From: BOG-908 sp963751795
GTDB lineage: Bacteria; Pseudomonadota; Alphaproteobacteria; Acetobacterales; Acetobacteraceae
Direction of reading: 5' to 3'
Length of the DNA: 64,000 bases
Assembly: GCA_963751795.1 (NCBI GenBank)
Contig: CAVVVI010000005.1
Span: forward strand, 1 to 64,000
Below the pieces are notes generated by a model. The model did no database searches, was not told where the DNA came from, and saw only the letters and a list, made by a program, of their open reading frames with translations. Position 1 is the first letter of the stretch. Every line of letters starts with the position of its first letter. This document shows positions 1 through 8,210 of the stretch, one piece after another. The translations under genes and the position numbers were made by a program.

Positions 1-76
1 ATTCAGAAGTGACATGCAAGAAGTTTTTGCAGCGCCGCTTCGGTGAGGCGCGTTCTAGGCCCCGCCCGCTGGCCTG
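1..76. other. Short intergenic stretch at window edge
   Basis: No gene is visible here. Bases 19-30 (AGAAGTTTTTGC) resemble the A/T-rich core of the dispersed repeat described at 6.2 kb and 38.4 kb. They are followed by a weak stem, GCGCC at 31-35 with GGCGC further on. This may be the transcript end of the epimerase gene that stops at 77, but the stem is too short to claim a terminator. Confidence 0.3.
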
Positions 77-1063
77 TCAACTCGATCCGTGAAGCTTTTC
101 CGCCTGCGCACGAAAATCGAGGAACCAGGCGGCAAACCGCGGAATACCCACGTCGAGCGGGGTCGTCGGCGTGTAGCCCGTCAGACGGCCGATAGCGTCC
201 ACTGCTGCCCAGGTTTCCTCCACATCGGCCGCCGGGCGCGGCACATGGCGGATCGTCGCGCGGCGCCCCAGCGATGCCTCCAACAGCTCGACAAGCCGGG
301 TCACCGTCTCGCTGCGATGGTTGCCGATGTTGAGCACCCGCGGCGCCTCGCCCGCCGGCGGTGGCCGGTCCAGCACGCCGATCACGCCGGCGACGATATC
401 GTCGATAAAGGTGAAATCCCGCTTCAGCCGGCCGCCCTCGTACAGCGTGATCGGCCGGCCCTGCATGATCGCCTCAGCAAAACCGTAATACGCCATATCC
501 GGCCGGCCCCACGGCCCATAGACGGTAAAGAAGCGCAGTGCGGTCTGCGGCAGCCCATAGAGATGCGTATAGGCGTGGCTGATCAGCTCGCCCGATCGCT
601 TGGTGGCCGCATACAGCGAACTGGGCGTATCCACCCGCGCGCTTTCCTCGAACGGCAGGTCGCGGTTCAGCCCGTACACGGAAGACGAGCTGGCGTAGGT
701 GAAATGGGCCAGCGCCGGCAGCTGCCGGCAGAATTCCAGCATGACGACCTGGCCCATGACGTTGGCCGTCACGTAGGCGTAGGGATCGATCATGGAAAAC
801 CGCACCCCGGCCTGCGCGGCCAGATGCAGCACATGCGTGATCTCGCCCGAAGCCAGCGCGAACATCGCGGCGCGGTCCGCCACATCGGCTTCCACGAAGC
901 GGAACCCCGGCTGCGCCAGCCGCGCCAGCCGCGCGCGCTTCAGCGCCACGTCGTAATAGTCGTTGAGGTTATCCACGCCGATCACCTGCTCGCCGCGGGC
1001 CAGCAAGGCCGCGCAGGCGTGGTAGCCGATGAACCCGGCGGCACCGGTCACCAGGATGCTCAC
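77..1063 (-). CDS. NAD-dependent epimerase, UDP-glucuronate 4-epimerase type
   Basis: This 328-aa extended short-chain dehydrogenase should interconvert UDP-glucuronate and UDP-galacturonate in the cytoplasm, supplying uronic acids for surface polysaccharide. The N-terminus carries the Rossmann motif GAAGFIG. It is followed by VDNLNDYYD, typical of bacterial UDP-glucuronate epimerases. The catalytic SSS/YxxxK pair is seen as ASSSSVYG and YAATK, and the RDFTFIDD stretch is also present. I chose a GTG start at 1063 because it overlaps the TGA stop of the upstream dehydrogenase (GTGA) and starts exactly at the conserved beta-strand. The longer ATG frame back to 1141 reads into that gene. The sugar is inferred from sequence resemblance; other UDP-sugar 4-epimerases remain possible. 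Confidence 0.85.
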   Translation of the reverse strand: MSILVTGAAGFIGYHACAALLARGEQVIGVDNLNDYYDVALKRARLARLAQPGFRFVEADVADRAAMFALASGEITHVLHLAAQAGVRFSMIDPYAYVTANVMGQVVMLEFCRQLPALAHFTYASSSSVYGLNRDLPFEESARVDTPSSLYAATKRSGELISHAYTHLYGLPQTALRFFTVYGPWGRPDMAYYGFAEAIMQGRPITLYEGGRLKRDFTFIDDIVAGVIGVLDRPPPAGEAPRVLNIGNHRSETVTRLVELLEASLGRRATIRHVPRPAADVEETWAAVDAIGRLTGYTPTTPLDVGIPRFAAWFLDFRAQAEKLHGSS

Positions 1064-1845
1064 TGGGCGGTCCAGCCGCCATCGATGGAGATGGGCGCGC
1101 CCGTCATCGTGCTGGCGGCCTGCGAACACAGGAACACGCACAGCGCGCCGATCTTCTCGGGCGTGGTGAAGGCCAGCAGCGGCTGCTTTTCGGCGAGCAG
1201 CGTGCGTTCCACCTCGGCCGCCGGGCCGCCGGAAGCGGCGGCGCGCGCGTCGATCTGGGCCTGCACCAGCGGGGTCAGCACCCAGCCCGGGCAGATCGCA
1301 TTGACGGTAATCCCCTCATTGGCCAGTTCGAGGGCCGCCACCTTGGTCAGCCCGACCAGCCCGTGCTTGGCTGCGACGTAAGCCGATTTCTGCGCGCTGG
1401 CGACCAGGCCATGCGCCGAGGCGATGTTGATGATCCGCCCCCAGCCCGCCGCCTTCATTGCGGGGATGGCGGCCTGCATGGCATGGAACGCCGCCGACAG
1501 ATTGATCGCCAGCACCGCGTCCCAACGCTCGGGCGGAAAATCGACGATGCTGGCGGTATGCTGGATGCCGGCGTTGTTGACCAGAACGTGCACGCCGCCG
1601 AATTCCGCCTGCGCTTCGGCCACCATGGCTGTCACCTCGGCCGGCCGGCTCATGTCGGCCGCGCTGTGGCGCACCTCCACGCCGTGCGCCGCAGCCAGCT
1701 CCTCACGCAAGCCGGCGATCGTAGCGGCCTCGCCAAAACCGTTGAGCACCACATGCGCCCCTGCCCCGGCCAGCGCGCGTGCGATGCCCAGGCCGATGCC
1801 GCTGGTCGATCCGGTGACGATGGCGACCTTGCCAGCCAAACTCAT
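1060..1845 (-). CDS. 3-hydroxybutyrate dehydrogenase (short-chain dehydrogenase)
   Basis: This 261-aa classical short-chain dehydrogenase probably oxidises D-3-hydroxybutyrate to acetoacetate with NAD+, the last step in mobilising polyhydroxybutyrate. The cofactor motif TGSTSGIG lies near residue 11 and NNAG at 90. The catalytic Ser143, Tyr156 and Lys160 sit in IASAHGLVAS and YVAAK. The AHGLVAS stretch and the C-terminal SIDGGWTAQ are typical of the 3-hydroxybutyrate dehydrogenase group. The ATG at 1845 follows a GGAG ribosome site about 6 bases upstream, so the longer frame to 1947 is not needed. The gene overlaps the epimerase by 4 bases, which suggests translational coupling although the two products have no obvious pathway link. 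Confidence 0.85.
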   Translation of the reverse strand: MSLAGKVAIVTGSTSGIGLGIARALAGAGAHVVLNGFGEAATIAGLREELAAAHGVEVRHSAADMSRPAEVTAMVAEAQAEFGGVHVLVNNAGIQHTASIVDFPPERWDAVLAINLSAAFHAMQAAIPAMKAAGWGRIINIASAHGLVASAQKSAYVAAKHGLVGLTKVAALELANEGITVNAICPGWVLTPLVQAQIDARAAASGGPAAEVERTLLAEKQPLLAFTTPEKIGALCVFLCSQAASTMTGAPISIDGGWTAQ

Positions 1846-1988
1846 TGCATTCTCCGCGACACGCGATGTGACATTCCGGCGAACCCGGGCCCGCCCTGCT
1901 GTGCACCGGGCGTTTTTCCCATACCGTGTCCCCGTGCTGCGCACCATTGCGCCACGAAGGCGGGGGTGCAGGATTGGACAGGAGCCGG

Positions 1989-2531
1989 ATGGTCGCTGGC
2001 GCCATGCTGCTCGGGGCGGGGCTGGCCGCAGGGGCGCCGGCTTCGGCGCAACCCCGCTCGGTGCCGCTCAACCCGCCCGGCGCGCGCACCGAATTCACCG
2101 CCTATGCGCTGGGCGTGTGGCCGATCCAGGGCCATTTCGCCCGCTTTTCCGGCGCGCTTACGGCCGATCCCGCCCGCCCCGGGCAATGCGCGGTGCGGCT
2201 GAGCATCGATGTCGCCAGCCTGGAAATGGCCGACCCGAGCCGCACCGAGCTGGCCGCCGGCCCGAAGCTGCTCGACCACGCCCGCTTTCCCACGCTCAGC
2301 TACACGGGCATCTGCGCCGGCAGCCATGCCGCGGGGCAGATCACCCTGCACGGCGTCACCCGGCCACTGGCGCTGGACCTGCATCGGCACGGGCTCACGG
2401 TGACCGCCACGGGAAGCCTCCGGCGCGTGGATTTCGGCGTCGCCGGCCTGCCCAACCTGATCGGGCAGACCATCCGGCTCAGCGTCAGCGTCCCGCTGCC
2501 CGACGATCTGGCGGCGCTGGCCAGAAGCTAG
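1989..2531 (+). CDS. YceI-family periplasmic lipid-binding protein
   Basis: This 180-aa secreted protein belongs to the YceI family, whose members form a lipocalin-like barrel that binds isoprenoid or other amphiphilic lipids in the periplasm. The start at 1989 has an AGGAG site directly upstream and opens a signal peptide (MVAGAMLLGAGL, cleavage probably after APASA). Family features include FSGAL near residue 60, the DVASLEMAD-type strand, the FPTLSYTG strand and the HGVTRPLALD turn. The last strand runs through IGQTIRLSVSVPLP. It is transcribed toward dps; the dps promoter begins three bases after this stop codon. The ligand is not known from the sequence. Confidence 0.85.
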   Translation: MVAGAMLLGAGLAAGAPASAQPRSVPLNPPGARTEFTAYALGVWPIQGHFARFSGALTADPARPGQCAVRLSIDVASLEMADPSRTELAAGPKLLDHARFPTLSYTGICAGSHAAGQITLHGVTRPLALDLHRHGLTVTATGSLRRVDFGVAGLPNLIGQTIRLSVSVPLPDDLAALARS

Positions 2532-2533
2532 CC

Positions 2534-2558
2534 GGAACGCCCGGCCCTCCCTTGCGTT
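2534..2558 (+). promoter_or_regulatory. EcfG-type general stress promoter of dps
   Basis: GGAAC at 2534-2538 and CGTT at 2555-2558 are separated by exactly 16 bases. This matches the alphaproteobacterial general-stress sigma factor (EcfG/SigT) consensus GGAAC-N16/17-CGTT. The -10 element lies about 30 bases before the dps ATG at 2589. Dps genes are recurrent members of this regulon in other alphaproteobacteria. The match is seen directly; in vivo use is inferred. Confidence 0.75.
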
Positions 2559-2588
2559 GGCCCGGCCACACCACTTCGGAGACTCATC

Positions 2589-3137
2589 ATGGCCAAGGAA
2601 CGCGCCCCCGCGCAGGCACATCGCATGCACAAGACGCAGAACAACCTGCCGTCCAACGCCAAGTCGGTCAGCATCGACCTGCTGAACGCACGCCTGGCCG
2701 ACGGTATCGACCTGGCACTGGCCACCAAGCAGGCGCACTGGAACCTAAAGGGCCCGCAATTCATCGGCGTCCACCTGATGCTGGACGGCTTCCGCAAGGA
2801 CCAGGACGAGTGGAACGACACCATGGCCGAGCGTGCCGTCCAGCTGGGCGGCACCGCGCTCGGCACCACGCAGACGGTGTCCGCGATGACCAAGCTGGCC
2901 CCATACCCCACCGACACCTACGCGGTGGCCGACCACCTGGCCGCGCTGATCGACCGGTTCGGCACCTATGCCAACGCCCTGCATGAGAGCATCGACGCGG
3001 CCGACGAGGCAGGTGACGCGGACGCCGCCGACATCTTCACCGAAGTGTCGCGCGGCATCGACAAGCAGCTGTGGTTCCTCGAAGCCCACGTGCAGGAGCC
3101 GACCGGCGCCATGCGCGACGGCGACCACGCCGCCTGA
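2589..3137 (+). CDS. dps: Dps-type DNA-protecting ferritin-like protein
   Basis: This 182-aa protein should form a spherical dodecamer that oxidises Fe(II) with hydrogen peroxide and coats DNA during starvation or oxidative stress. The intersubunit ferroxidase ligands are visible: His50 in AHWN, His62, Asp66 in LMLDGF, and Asp77/Glu81 in NDTMAER. The N-terminal tail is rich in Lys, Arg and His (first 25 residues), as in Dps proteins that bind DNA through the tail. A GGAGA site precedes the ATG by 7 bases. An EcfG-type promoter precedes the gene and a strong hairpin follows it, so it is probably a one-gene unit under general stress control. Confidence 0.93.
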   Translation: MAKERAPAQAHRMHKTQNNLPSNAKSVSIDLLNARLADGIDLALATKQAHWNLKGPQFIGVHLMLDGFRKDQDEWNDTMAERAVQLGGTALGTTQTVSAMTKLAPYPTDTYAVADHLAALIDRFGTYANALHESIDAADEAGDADAADIFTEVSRGIDKQLWFLEAHVQEPTGAMRDGDHAA

Positions 3138-3153
3138 GGCAGGCTTGAGCCGC

Positions 3154-3197
3154 CGCCGAGACAGCCGGCCGCGCGCTGCGGGCCGGCTGTCTCGGCG
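3154..3197 (+). terminator. Hairpin terminator after dps
   Basis: A 17-bp perfect stem pairs 3154-3170 with 3181-3197 (core CCGAGACAGCCGGCC) around a 10-base loop. There is no following T-run, as is common in very GC-rich genomes. It separates dps from parE. Confidence 0.8.
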
Positions 3198-3277
3198 CCT
3201 CGCCGTCGGCCGCCCTGCACCTGCTTGCACACCATACGCCCCCGCGGTTAGCCTGCCGGCCAGCGCAGGAACACAGC

Positions 3278-5266
3278 ATGAACGACGATCTTTTCGGCGG
3301 GCCGGCCGCCGCCCGCGCCAGCCAGGATTACTCGGCCAAGGACATCGAGGTGCTCGAGGGCCTCGAGCCGGTGCGGCGCCGCCCCGGCATGTATATCGGC
3401 GGCACCGATGAAGGCGCGCTGCACCACCTGGCCTCCGAGATCATCGACAACGCCATGGACGAGGCGGTCGCAGGGCACGCCAGCTTCATCGAGGTGGCGC
3501 TCTCGGCCGGCAACATGCTGCTGGTGCGCGACAACGGGCGCGGCATCCCTACCGATCCGCATCCGAAATACCCCAAGAAGAGCGCGCTCGAGGTGATCCT
3601 CACCACGCTGCACTCGGGCGGCAAGTTCGGCGGCCGCGCCTACGAGACGTCGGGCGGCCTGCACGGTGTCGGCAGCTCCGTCGTCAACGCGCTGTCGGAG
3701 ATGCTGGAGGTGGAAGTCGCCCGCGACCGCGTCGTCTACCGGCAAAGCTATGCGCGCGGCGTGCCGACCACCAAGCTACTGCATGCCGGCGCCACGCAGA
3801 ACCGGCGCGGCACCACCATCCGCTTCAAGCCGGATCCGCAGATCTTCGGCCCGCTGCACTTCAGCCCGGCCCGGCTCTACAAGCTTTGCCGCTCCAAGGC
3901 CTATCTGTTCCGCGGCGTGGAAATCCGCTGGTCCTGCGAGGCCGCGCTGATCCCTGCGCGTGATGCGACGCCGGACCAGGCCGTGCTGCATTTCCCCGGC
4001 GGCCTGCGCGATTCGCTCGAAGCCGACATCGCCGGCGACATCCGCGCTCTGCCCGAGATTTGGGCCGGCGAGGCCGCCCTGCCCGATGCGCCGGACGGCC
4101 GCGCCTCCGGCCGCGTCGAATGGGCGGTCATCTGGCTGGAACAGGGCGAGGGCTTCCTCAACTCCTACACCAACACCGTGCCCACCCCGGCCGGCGGCAC
4201 GCACGAGGCCGGCTTCCGCAACGCGCTGCTGAAATCCTTGCGCGGCTGGGGCGAGCAGCGCGCCAACAAGCGGGCCGCGCCGATCACCGCCGAGGACGTG
4301 ACCGGCCAGCTCGCCGGCAAGCTCTCGGTGTTCCTGCGCGACCCGCAATTCCAGGGCCAGACCAAGGAGAAGCTGACCAGCCCGGAAGCCACGCGCCTGG
4401 TCGAGACGGCGCTGCGCGACCGCTTCGACCACTACCTCGCCGCCGACCCCACCCAGGCCGACAACCTCCTCGCCTTTGTCATCGAACGGGCGGAGGAACG
4501 CCTGCGCCGGCGCGAGCAGAAAGACACGCCGCGCAAATCGGCCACTCGCCGCCTGCGCCTGCCCGGCAAGCTGACCGACTGCACGAAAGAAGGCGTGGCG
4601 GAGACCGAGCTATTTTTGGTGGAAGGCGACAGCGCGGGCGGTTCGGCCAAGCAGGGCCGCAACCGCGAAACGCAAGCGATCCTGCCGCTGAAAGGCAAGA
4701 TCCTCAACGTGGCCAGCGCCAGCAGCGAGAAGCTGCGACAGAATCAGGAGCTGCGCGACCTGATCGAAGCGCTGGGCTGCGGCGCCGGCGACCGCTTCGA
4801 CGGCGCAAAGCTGCGCTACGGCAAGATCATCATCATGACCGACGCCGACGTGGACGGCGCCCACATCGCCAGCCTGCTGATGACCTTCTTCTACCGCGAA
4901 CTGCCCGAGCTGATCCGCCAGGGCCGGGTGTTCCTGGCGCAACCACCGCTCTACCGCCTCACCCAGGGCGCCAAATCGGTCTACGCGATGACCGACCGCG
5001 ACCGCGACCGCAAGGTGCGCTCCGCCTTCAAGGCCGGCAGCAAGGTGGAGATCAGCCGCTTCAAGGGGCTGGGCGAAATGCCGCCGGCGGCGCTGAAAGA
5101 GACCACGATGGACCCGGCCCGGCGCACGCTGCTCAAGGTGGTCATCGCCCCCGACGACCGCGCGGCCACGTCGAACCTCGTCGAGTCGCTGATGGGCCGC
5201 AAGCCGGAGCTGCGCTTCGCCTTCATCCAGGAAAACGCGCGCAGCGTCGAAGCGCTCGATGTCTGA
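3278..5266 (+). CDS. parE: DNA topoisomerase IV subunit B
   Basis: This 662-aa ATPase subunit of topoisomerase IV works with ParC to decatenate daughter chromosomes. The GHKL ATPase region is clear: VRRRPGMYIG near residue 36, EIIDNAMDEAV, RDNGRGIP and the lid SGGLHGVG. The middle transducer domain carries the QTKEKLTSPE motif. The TOPRIM domain shows LVEGDSAGGSAKQGRNR and MTDADVDGAHI, followed by SRFKGLGEMPP. The TDPHPKYPKKSALEVILTTLH stretch with the shorter TOPRIM insert favours ParE over GyrB. The stop overlaps the start of murQ by 8 bases, so the two are probably co-transcribed. parC is not in the window. Confidence 0.95.
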   Translation: MNDDLFGGPAAARASQDYSAKDIEVLEGLEPVRRRPGMYIGGTDEGALHHLASEIIDNAMDEAVAGHASFIEVALSAGNMLLVRDNGRGIPTDPHPKYPKKSALEVILTTLHSGGKFGGRAYETSGGLHGVGSSVVNALSEMLEVEVARDRVVYRQSYARGVPTTKLLHAGATQNRRGTTIRFKPDPQIFGPLHFSPARLYKLCRSKAYLFRGVEIRWSCEAALIPARDATPDQAVLHFPGGLRDSLEADIAGDIRALPEIWAGEAALPDAPDGRASGRVEWAVIWLEQGEGFLNSYTNTVPTPAGGTHEAGFRNALLKSLRGWGEQRANKRAAPITAEDVTGQLAGKLSVFLRDPQFQGQTKEKLTSPEATRLVETALRDRFDHYLAADPTQADNLLAFVIERAEERLRRREQKDTPRKSATRRLRLPGKLTDCTKEGVAETELFLVEGDSAGGSAKQGRNRETQAILPLKGKILNVASASSEKLRQNQELRDLIEALGCGAGDRFDGAKLRYGKIIIMTDADVDGAHIASLLMTFFYRELPELIRQGRVFLAQPPLYRLTQGAKSVYAMTDRDRDRKVRSAFKAGSKVEISRFKGLGEMPPAALKETTMDPARRTLLKVVIAPDDRAATSNLVESLMGRKPELRFAFIQENARSVEALDV

Positions 5267-6146
5267 CCTGCCGGCCACCGAGGGCACCGACCCGCGCTAT
5301 CTGGCACTCGACACCTGGCCGTCGCCGGTGGCGCTCGAAGCGCTGCTGGAAGGGCAGATGGCCGCGGTGGCCGCGGTGCGCCCCGCTTTGCCGGCCATCG
5401 CCGCGGCCGCCGATGCCGCCGCTTCCCGCCTGCGCAACGGCGGCCGGCTGATCTACTGCGGCGCCGGCACATCCGGCCGCATCGGCGTGCAGGACGGCGC
5501 CGAGCTGCCACCCACCTTCGACTGGCCGCAGGACCGCCTCGGCCTGCTCATCGCCGGCGGCCCGCCGGCCCTGACGCAAGCAGTGGAAAACGCCGAGGAC
5601 GATGCCGCCGCGGCCGCCGCCGACATGGAAGCACAGCATGTGGGCCCGCCCGACGTGGTGATCGCCCTGGCCGCCAGCGGCGCCACCCCCTACGCGCTCG
5701 CCTGCCTCGCCTGCGCCACACAGGCCGGCGCGCTCACCATCGGCATCGCCAACAGCCCCGGCGCGCCGCTGCTGGCCGCAGCCACCCATGCGATCCTGCT
5801 GCAAACCGGCGCCGAGCCGATCGCCGGCTCCACCCGCCTGAAGGCCGGCACATCGCAAAAAGTGGCGCTCAACCTGCTATCCACCACCATCATGCTGCGC
5901 CTCAACCGCGTCTGGCGCGGCCAGATGGTGGACATGGTGGCGCGCAACGACAAACTCCGCCGCCGCGCGGTGCGCATGGTGTGCACGCTGACCGGCTGCG
6001 AGGCGCCTGCCGCGCAGGCCGCACTGGCCGAGGCCGGCGGCAGCACGAAGCTGGCGATCATGGTGGTGCGGGGGTTCGACGTGACCACGGCTTCCGCTCG
6101 GCTTGCCGCGGCGGACGGCTGCCTGGAGTCGGCGTTAGGCGCGTAA
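5259..6146 (+). CDS. murQ: N-acetylmuramic acid 6-phosphate etherase
   Basis: This 295-aa SIS-domain enzyme should cleave the lactyl ether of MurNAc-6-phosphate to give GlcNAc-6-phosphate and D-lactate during peptidoglycan recycling. The signature GAGTSGRIGVQDGAELPPTF is present with the catalytic-region Glu retained. A second SIS-type stretch, IALAASGATPYALACL, follows. The DxAExxPTF region reads slightly differently from the usual MurQ (QDGAELP), and the C-terminus is compact. No anmK or PTS MurNAc transporter lies nearby. The 8-base overlap with parE suggests coupled translation despite unrelated roles. Confidence 0.9.
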   Translation: MSDLPATEGTDPRYLALDTWPSPVALEALLEGQMAAVAAVRPALPAIAAAADAAASRLRNGGRLIYCGAGTSGRIGVQDGAELPPTFDWPQDRLGLLIAGGPPALTQAVENAEDDAAAAAADMEAQHVGPPDVVIALAASGATPYALACLACATQAGALTIGIANSPGAPLLAAATHAILLQTGAEPIAGSTRLKAGTSQKVALNLLSTTIMLRLNRVWRGQMVDMVARNDKLRRRAVRMVCTLTGCEAPAAQAALAEAGGSTKLAIMVVRGFDVTTASARLAAADGCLESALGA

Positions 6147-6275
6147 AGAAGGCCTTCTTTTTTGAAGAAAGAAGCAAAAAACTTTGGCTCCGCTGTCGCG
6201 CGGCTGGCTCCGAACCAGCCGCTGAGTAGCAAAAGTTTTTTGGTCCTTTTTTTCAAAAAAGGACTGCTTTCTTCC
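6145..6275. repeat. Dispersed A/T-rich hairpin element, copy 1 (bidirectional terminator)
   Basis: This intergenic block between convergent murQ and the phosphoesterase gene contains three stem-loops. A 16-base palindrome (AAAGAAGGCCTTCTTT) covers 6145-6160 and overlaps a CTTCTTT/AAAGAAG stem. An 8-bp GC stem pairs 6200-6207 with 6215-6222. A 10-bp stem, GTCCTTTTTT/AAAAAAGGAC, lies within 6243-6264. The two outer halves are inverted copies of one module ending in CAAAAAACTTT. The left half is about 90% identical over some 50 bases to the reverse complement of 38464-38518. T-runs on both strands fit termination from both directions. Confidence 0.75.
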
Positions 6276-6290
6276 TAAGACTTGGCAACT

Positions 6291-7103
6291 TCACGCCGGC
6301 TCGTCGCCGCGCATCCGCACGCCCTGCTGCGCCGCCGCCACCCAGCGCCCCCCATCCCACACCCGGCCCTCCACCGTGAACGCCCCATCCGCTCCCACCG
6401 TCACCCAGTTATAGGCATTCGGCTCGCCGCGCAGTCGCACGCTCGTGGCCGATCCGCCCTGCAGGATCAGCGGCGCCGGTCCGTCCTGCGTGCCCGGGCG
6501 GGCGTAGCTGCGGTGCAGGTGGCCGGCCAGCACCAGGCGCACGCCGTGGGCCGCGAATGCCGCCAGCGCGCGGCTTGCACCGCCGGCCACCTGGCGCGAC
6601 ACCTCACCCACCGGCGCCAGCAGCGGATGATGCGCCACCACGATGCGCACCAGCCCCGGCGGGGTCGCTTCCAGCCGGGCCAGCAGGCGCTTCAGCCGCA
6701 ACGTGCTCACCCGCCCGCGCGACCAGTCGAGGTTGGGGCCCATGCGGCGCGCGGTGTTCAGCCCCACCACCGCCACCCGGCTGTCGCACCACACGGGCTC
6801 GGTCTGCGGCGATATCTCCTGGTGCCAGCGCGCATAGGGCGCCAGGAAGCGCTCGATCGGCCGGTAGGGCGTGATGTCGTGGTTGCCCGGCACCGCCAAC
6901 GTCGGCGCGCCCAGGCTTTCCATGAAGGCGCGTGCCGCACGGAATTCCCAACGCCGCGCGCCCATCGTCAGGTCGCCGCTGATCACCACCAGATCGGGCG
7001 GATCGGCCCGCAGCTCGGCGGCCAGCCCCTCCACCACCGCGGGGTCGGTGGCGCCGAAATGGACATCCGTCAGGTGCGCGATGCGCGTGCAGTCGCCGCT
7101 CAT
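6291..7103 (-). CDS. Metallophosphoesterase (calcineurin-like)
   Basis: This 270-aa cytoplasmic metallophosphoesterase has all five metal-binding blocks of the calcineurin-like fold in order: DVH near residue 13, GDLTMG, GNHD, HHPLLAP (with the preceding VVAHHP) and GHLH. This pattern fits a two-metal phosphodiesterase similar in size to Icc/CpdA and to UDP-sugar or nucleotide hydrolases. The substrate cannot be told from sequence. The ATG at 7103 overlaps the ancestral stop of the upstream diacylglycerol-kinase-like gene as ATGA, which suggests a two-gene operon acting perhaps on phospholipid or nucleotide substrates. No signal peptide is present. Confidence 0.88.
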   Translation of the reverse strand: MSGDCTRIAHLTDVHFGATDPAVVEGLAAELRADPPDLVVISGDLTMGARRWEFRAARAFMESLGAPTLAVPGNHDITPYRPIERFLAPYARWHQEISPQTEPVWCDSRVAVVGLNTARRMGPNLDWSRGRVSTLRLKRLLARLEATPPGLVRIVVAHHPLLAPVGEVSRQVAGGASRALAAFAAHGVRLVLAGHLHRSYARPGTQDGPAPLILQGGSATSVRLRGEPNAYNWVTVGADGAFTVEGRVWDGGRWVAAAQQGVRMRGDEPA

Positions 7104-7131
7104 GCGGCTGCGGGCTCGGGCTCGGGCGCGA

Positions 7132-8073
7132 TCACCCGCAGCGCGCCCGGCTGTACGCCGTAGCGCAGCCGTGGCGCCAGAAACGCTGCTCGCCGTCCAC
7201 TAGAACGTGCAGGGCAGCGCCCCCGGCATCGATCTCCAGCGCCGTCGTCTCGATCACTTCCACCTCCGGCACCGCCAGCGTGCGGGTCGCCGCCGCGCGC
7301 AGCAGCAGCCAGGCCTGCCGCCAGGCCGGCGCGCGGTGGACGACGTACAGCACGAGCACGCCGCCATCGAGCCGCGCCCGCCCGAACAGCCCGCCGCCGT
7401 CTTCGTCCAAGCGGTTCACGGTGATGGTGAGCGAGGGCGTCCGGCGCTGCATCACCTGGCCGTTGCAGCGCAGCACCAGGCGCATCGAGCGATTGGCCAC
7501 CAGGGCGCGCGCCGCCGCCCGGCCGAAGCCGAGCCACGCCCACAGCCCGCCGCCATGCGCGCGCCCCGCTTCGCGAAAGCGGGTCAGCCGCGCCGGCGTG
7601 CCGAGCATCGAAGCGCACAGAAACACGTGGCTCTCACCGTCGGCGCCGCTCACGGTGCCCACGTCGATCGCACGGGGCGCGCCTTGCCCCAGCGTGGCGA
7701 TCGCCGCCGCTGCATCCGCCGGGTCGAGCCCCAGATCGCGCGCGAGCAGGTTCATCGTCCCGCACGGGATCAGGCCGAGTGCCGCCGTGCCGCCCAGCAG
7801 GGCGGAAGCCGCGCAGGCCAGGCTGCCATCGCCGCCGGCCACCACCACCGTGTCGGCACCGGTGGCGATCGCCTGGGCCATCCGCTCGGGCAGGCTACCG
7901 GCATCCGGCGCGATCACGCTCAGCCGCCCGGCCTGCGCCCGCAGCTGCTCCTCCAGCGTGCCCGCGCCATCCGCGCGGGCCAGCAATGCGCCCGCCTTTT
8001 CATTGGCGACCAGCGCCATGTGCCGGCCGGGCGGGCGGCCGCCGCTCCCGTCCGCCTGTTGCGCGTCCGCCAT
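7132..8073 (-). CDS. Diacylglycerol/sphingosine-kinase-like protein with frameshifted C-terminus
   Basis: This DagK-catalytic-domain protein (313 aa as read) would phosphorylate a lipid with ATP. The nucleotide loop VVAGGDGSLA and the PCGTMNLLARDLGL motif are intact, and so is the substrate-side DVGTVSG strand. The last strand of the family is broken: the open frame ends with a nonsense tail stopping at 7132. Shifting frame by one base near 7181-7190 restores a family-like end (FLAPRLRYGVQPGALRVIAP). That frame stops at 7100-7102, in an exact ATGA overlap with the next gene. One base therefore appears to be missing around the AAA run at 7181. I start at ATG 8073, which has a GGGGAC site; ATG 8094 is an alternative. 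Confidence 0.75.
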   Translation of the reverse strand: MADAQQADGSGGRPPGRHMALVANEKAGALLARADGAGTLEEQLRAQAGRLSVIAPDAGSLPERMAQAIATGADTVVVAGGDGSLACAASALLGGTAALGLIPCGTMNLLARDLGLDPADAAAAIATLGQGAPRAIDVGTVSGADGESHVFLCASMLGTPARLTRFREAGRAHGGGLWAWLGFGRAAARALVANRSMRLVLRCNGQVMQRRTPSLTITVNRLDEDGGGLFGRARLDGGVLVLYVVHRAPAWRQAWLLLRAAATRTLAVPEVEVIETTALEIDAGGAALHVLVDGEQRFWRHGCATAYSRARCG

Positions 8074-8210
8074 CCAGATTGTCCCCCGCTTCATGGACAA
8101 AACGCACGGCATCCAGGATGGTGCCGCCACCTTCCCGCCATGGTGGGCCGGCAAAACAAGCAAGAAGCCGGGCAGCCACGGCGGGACAACCTTCTCGGGA
8201 CAGCCATCCA

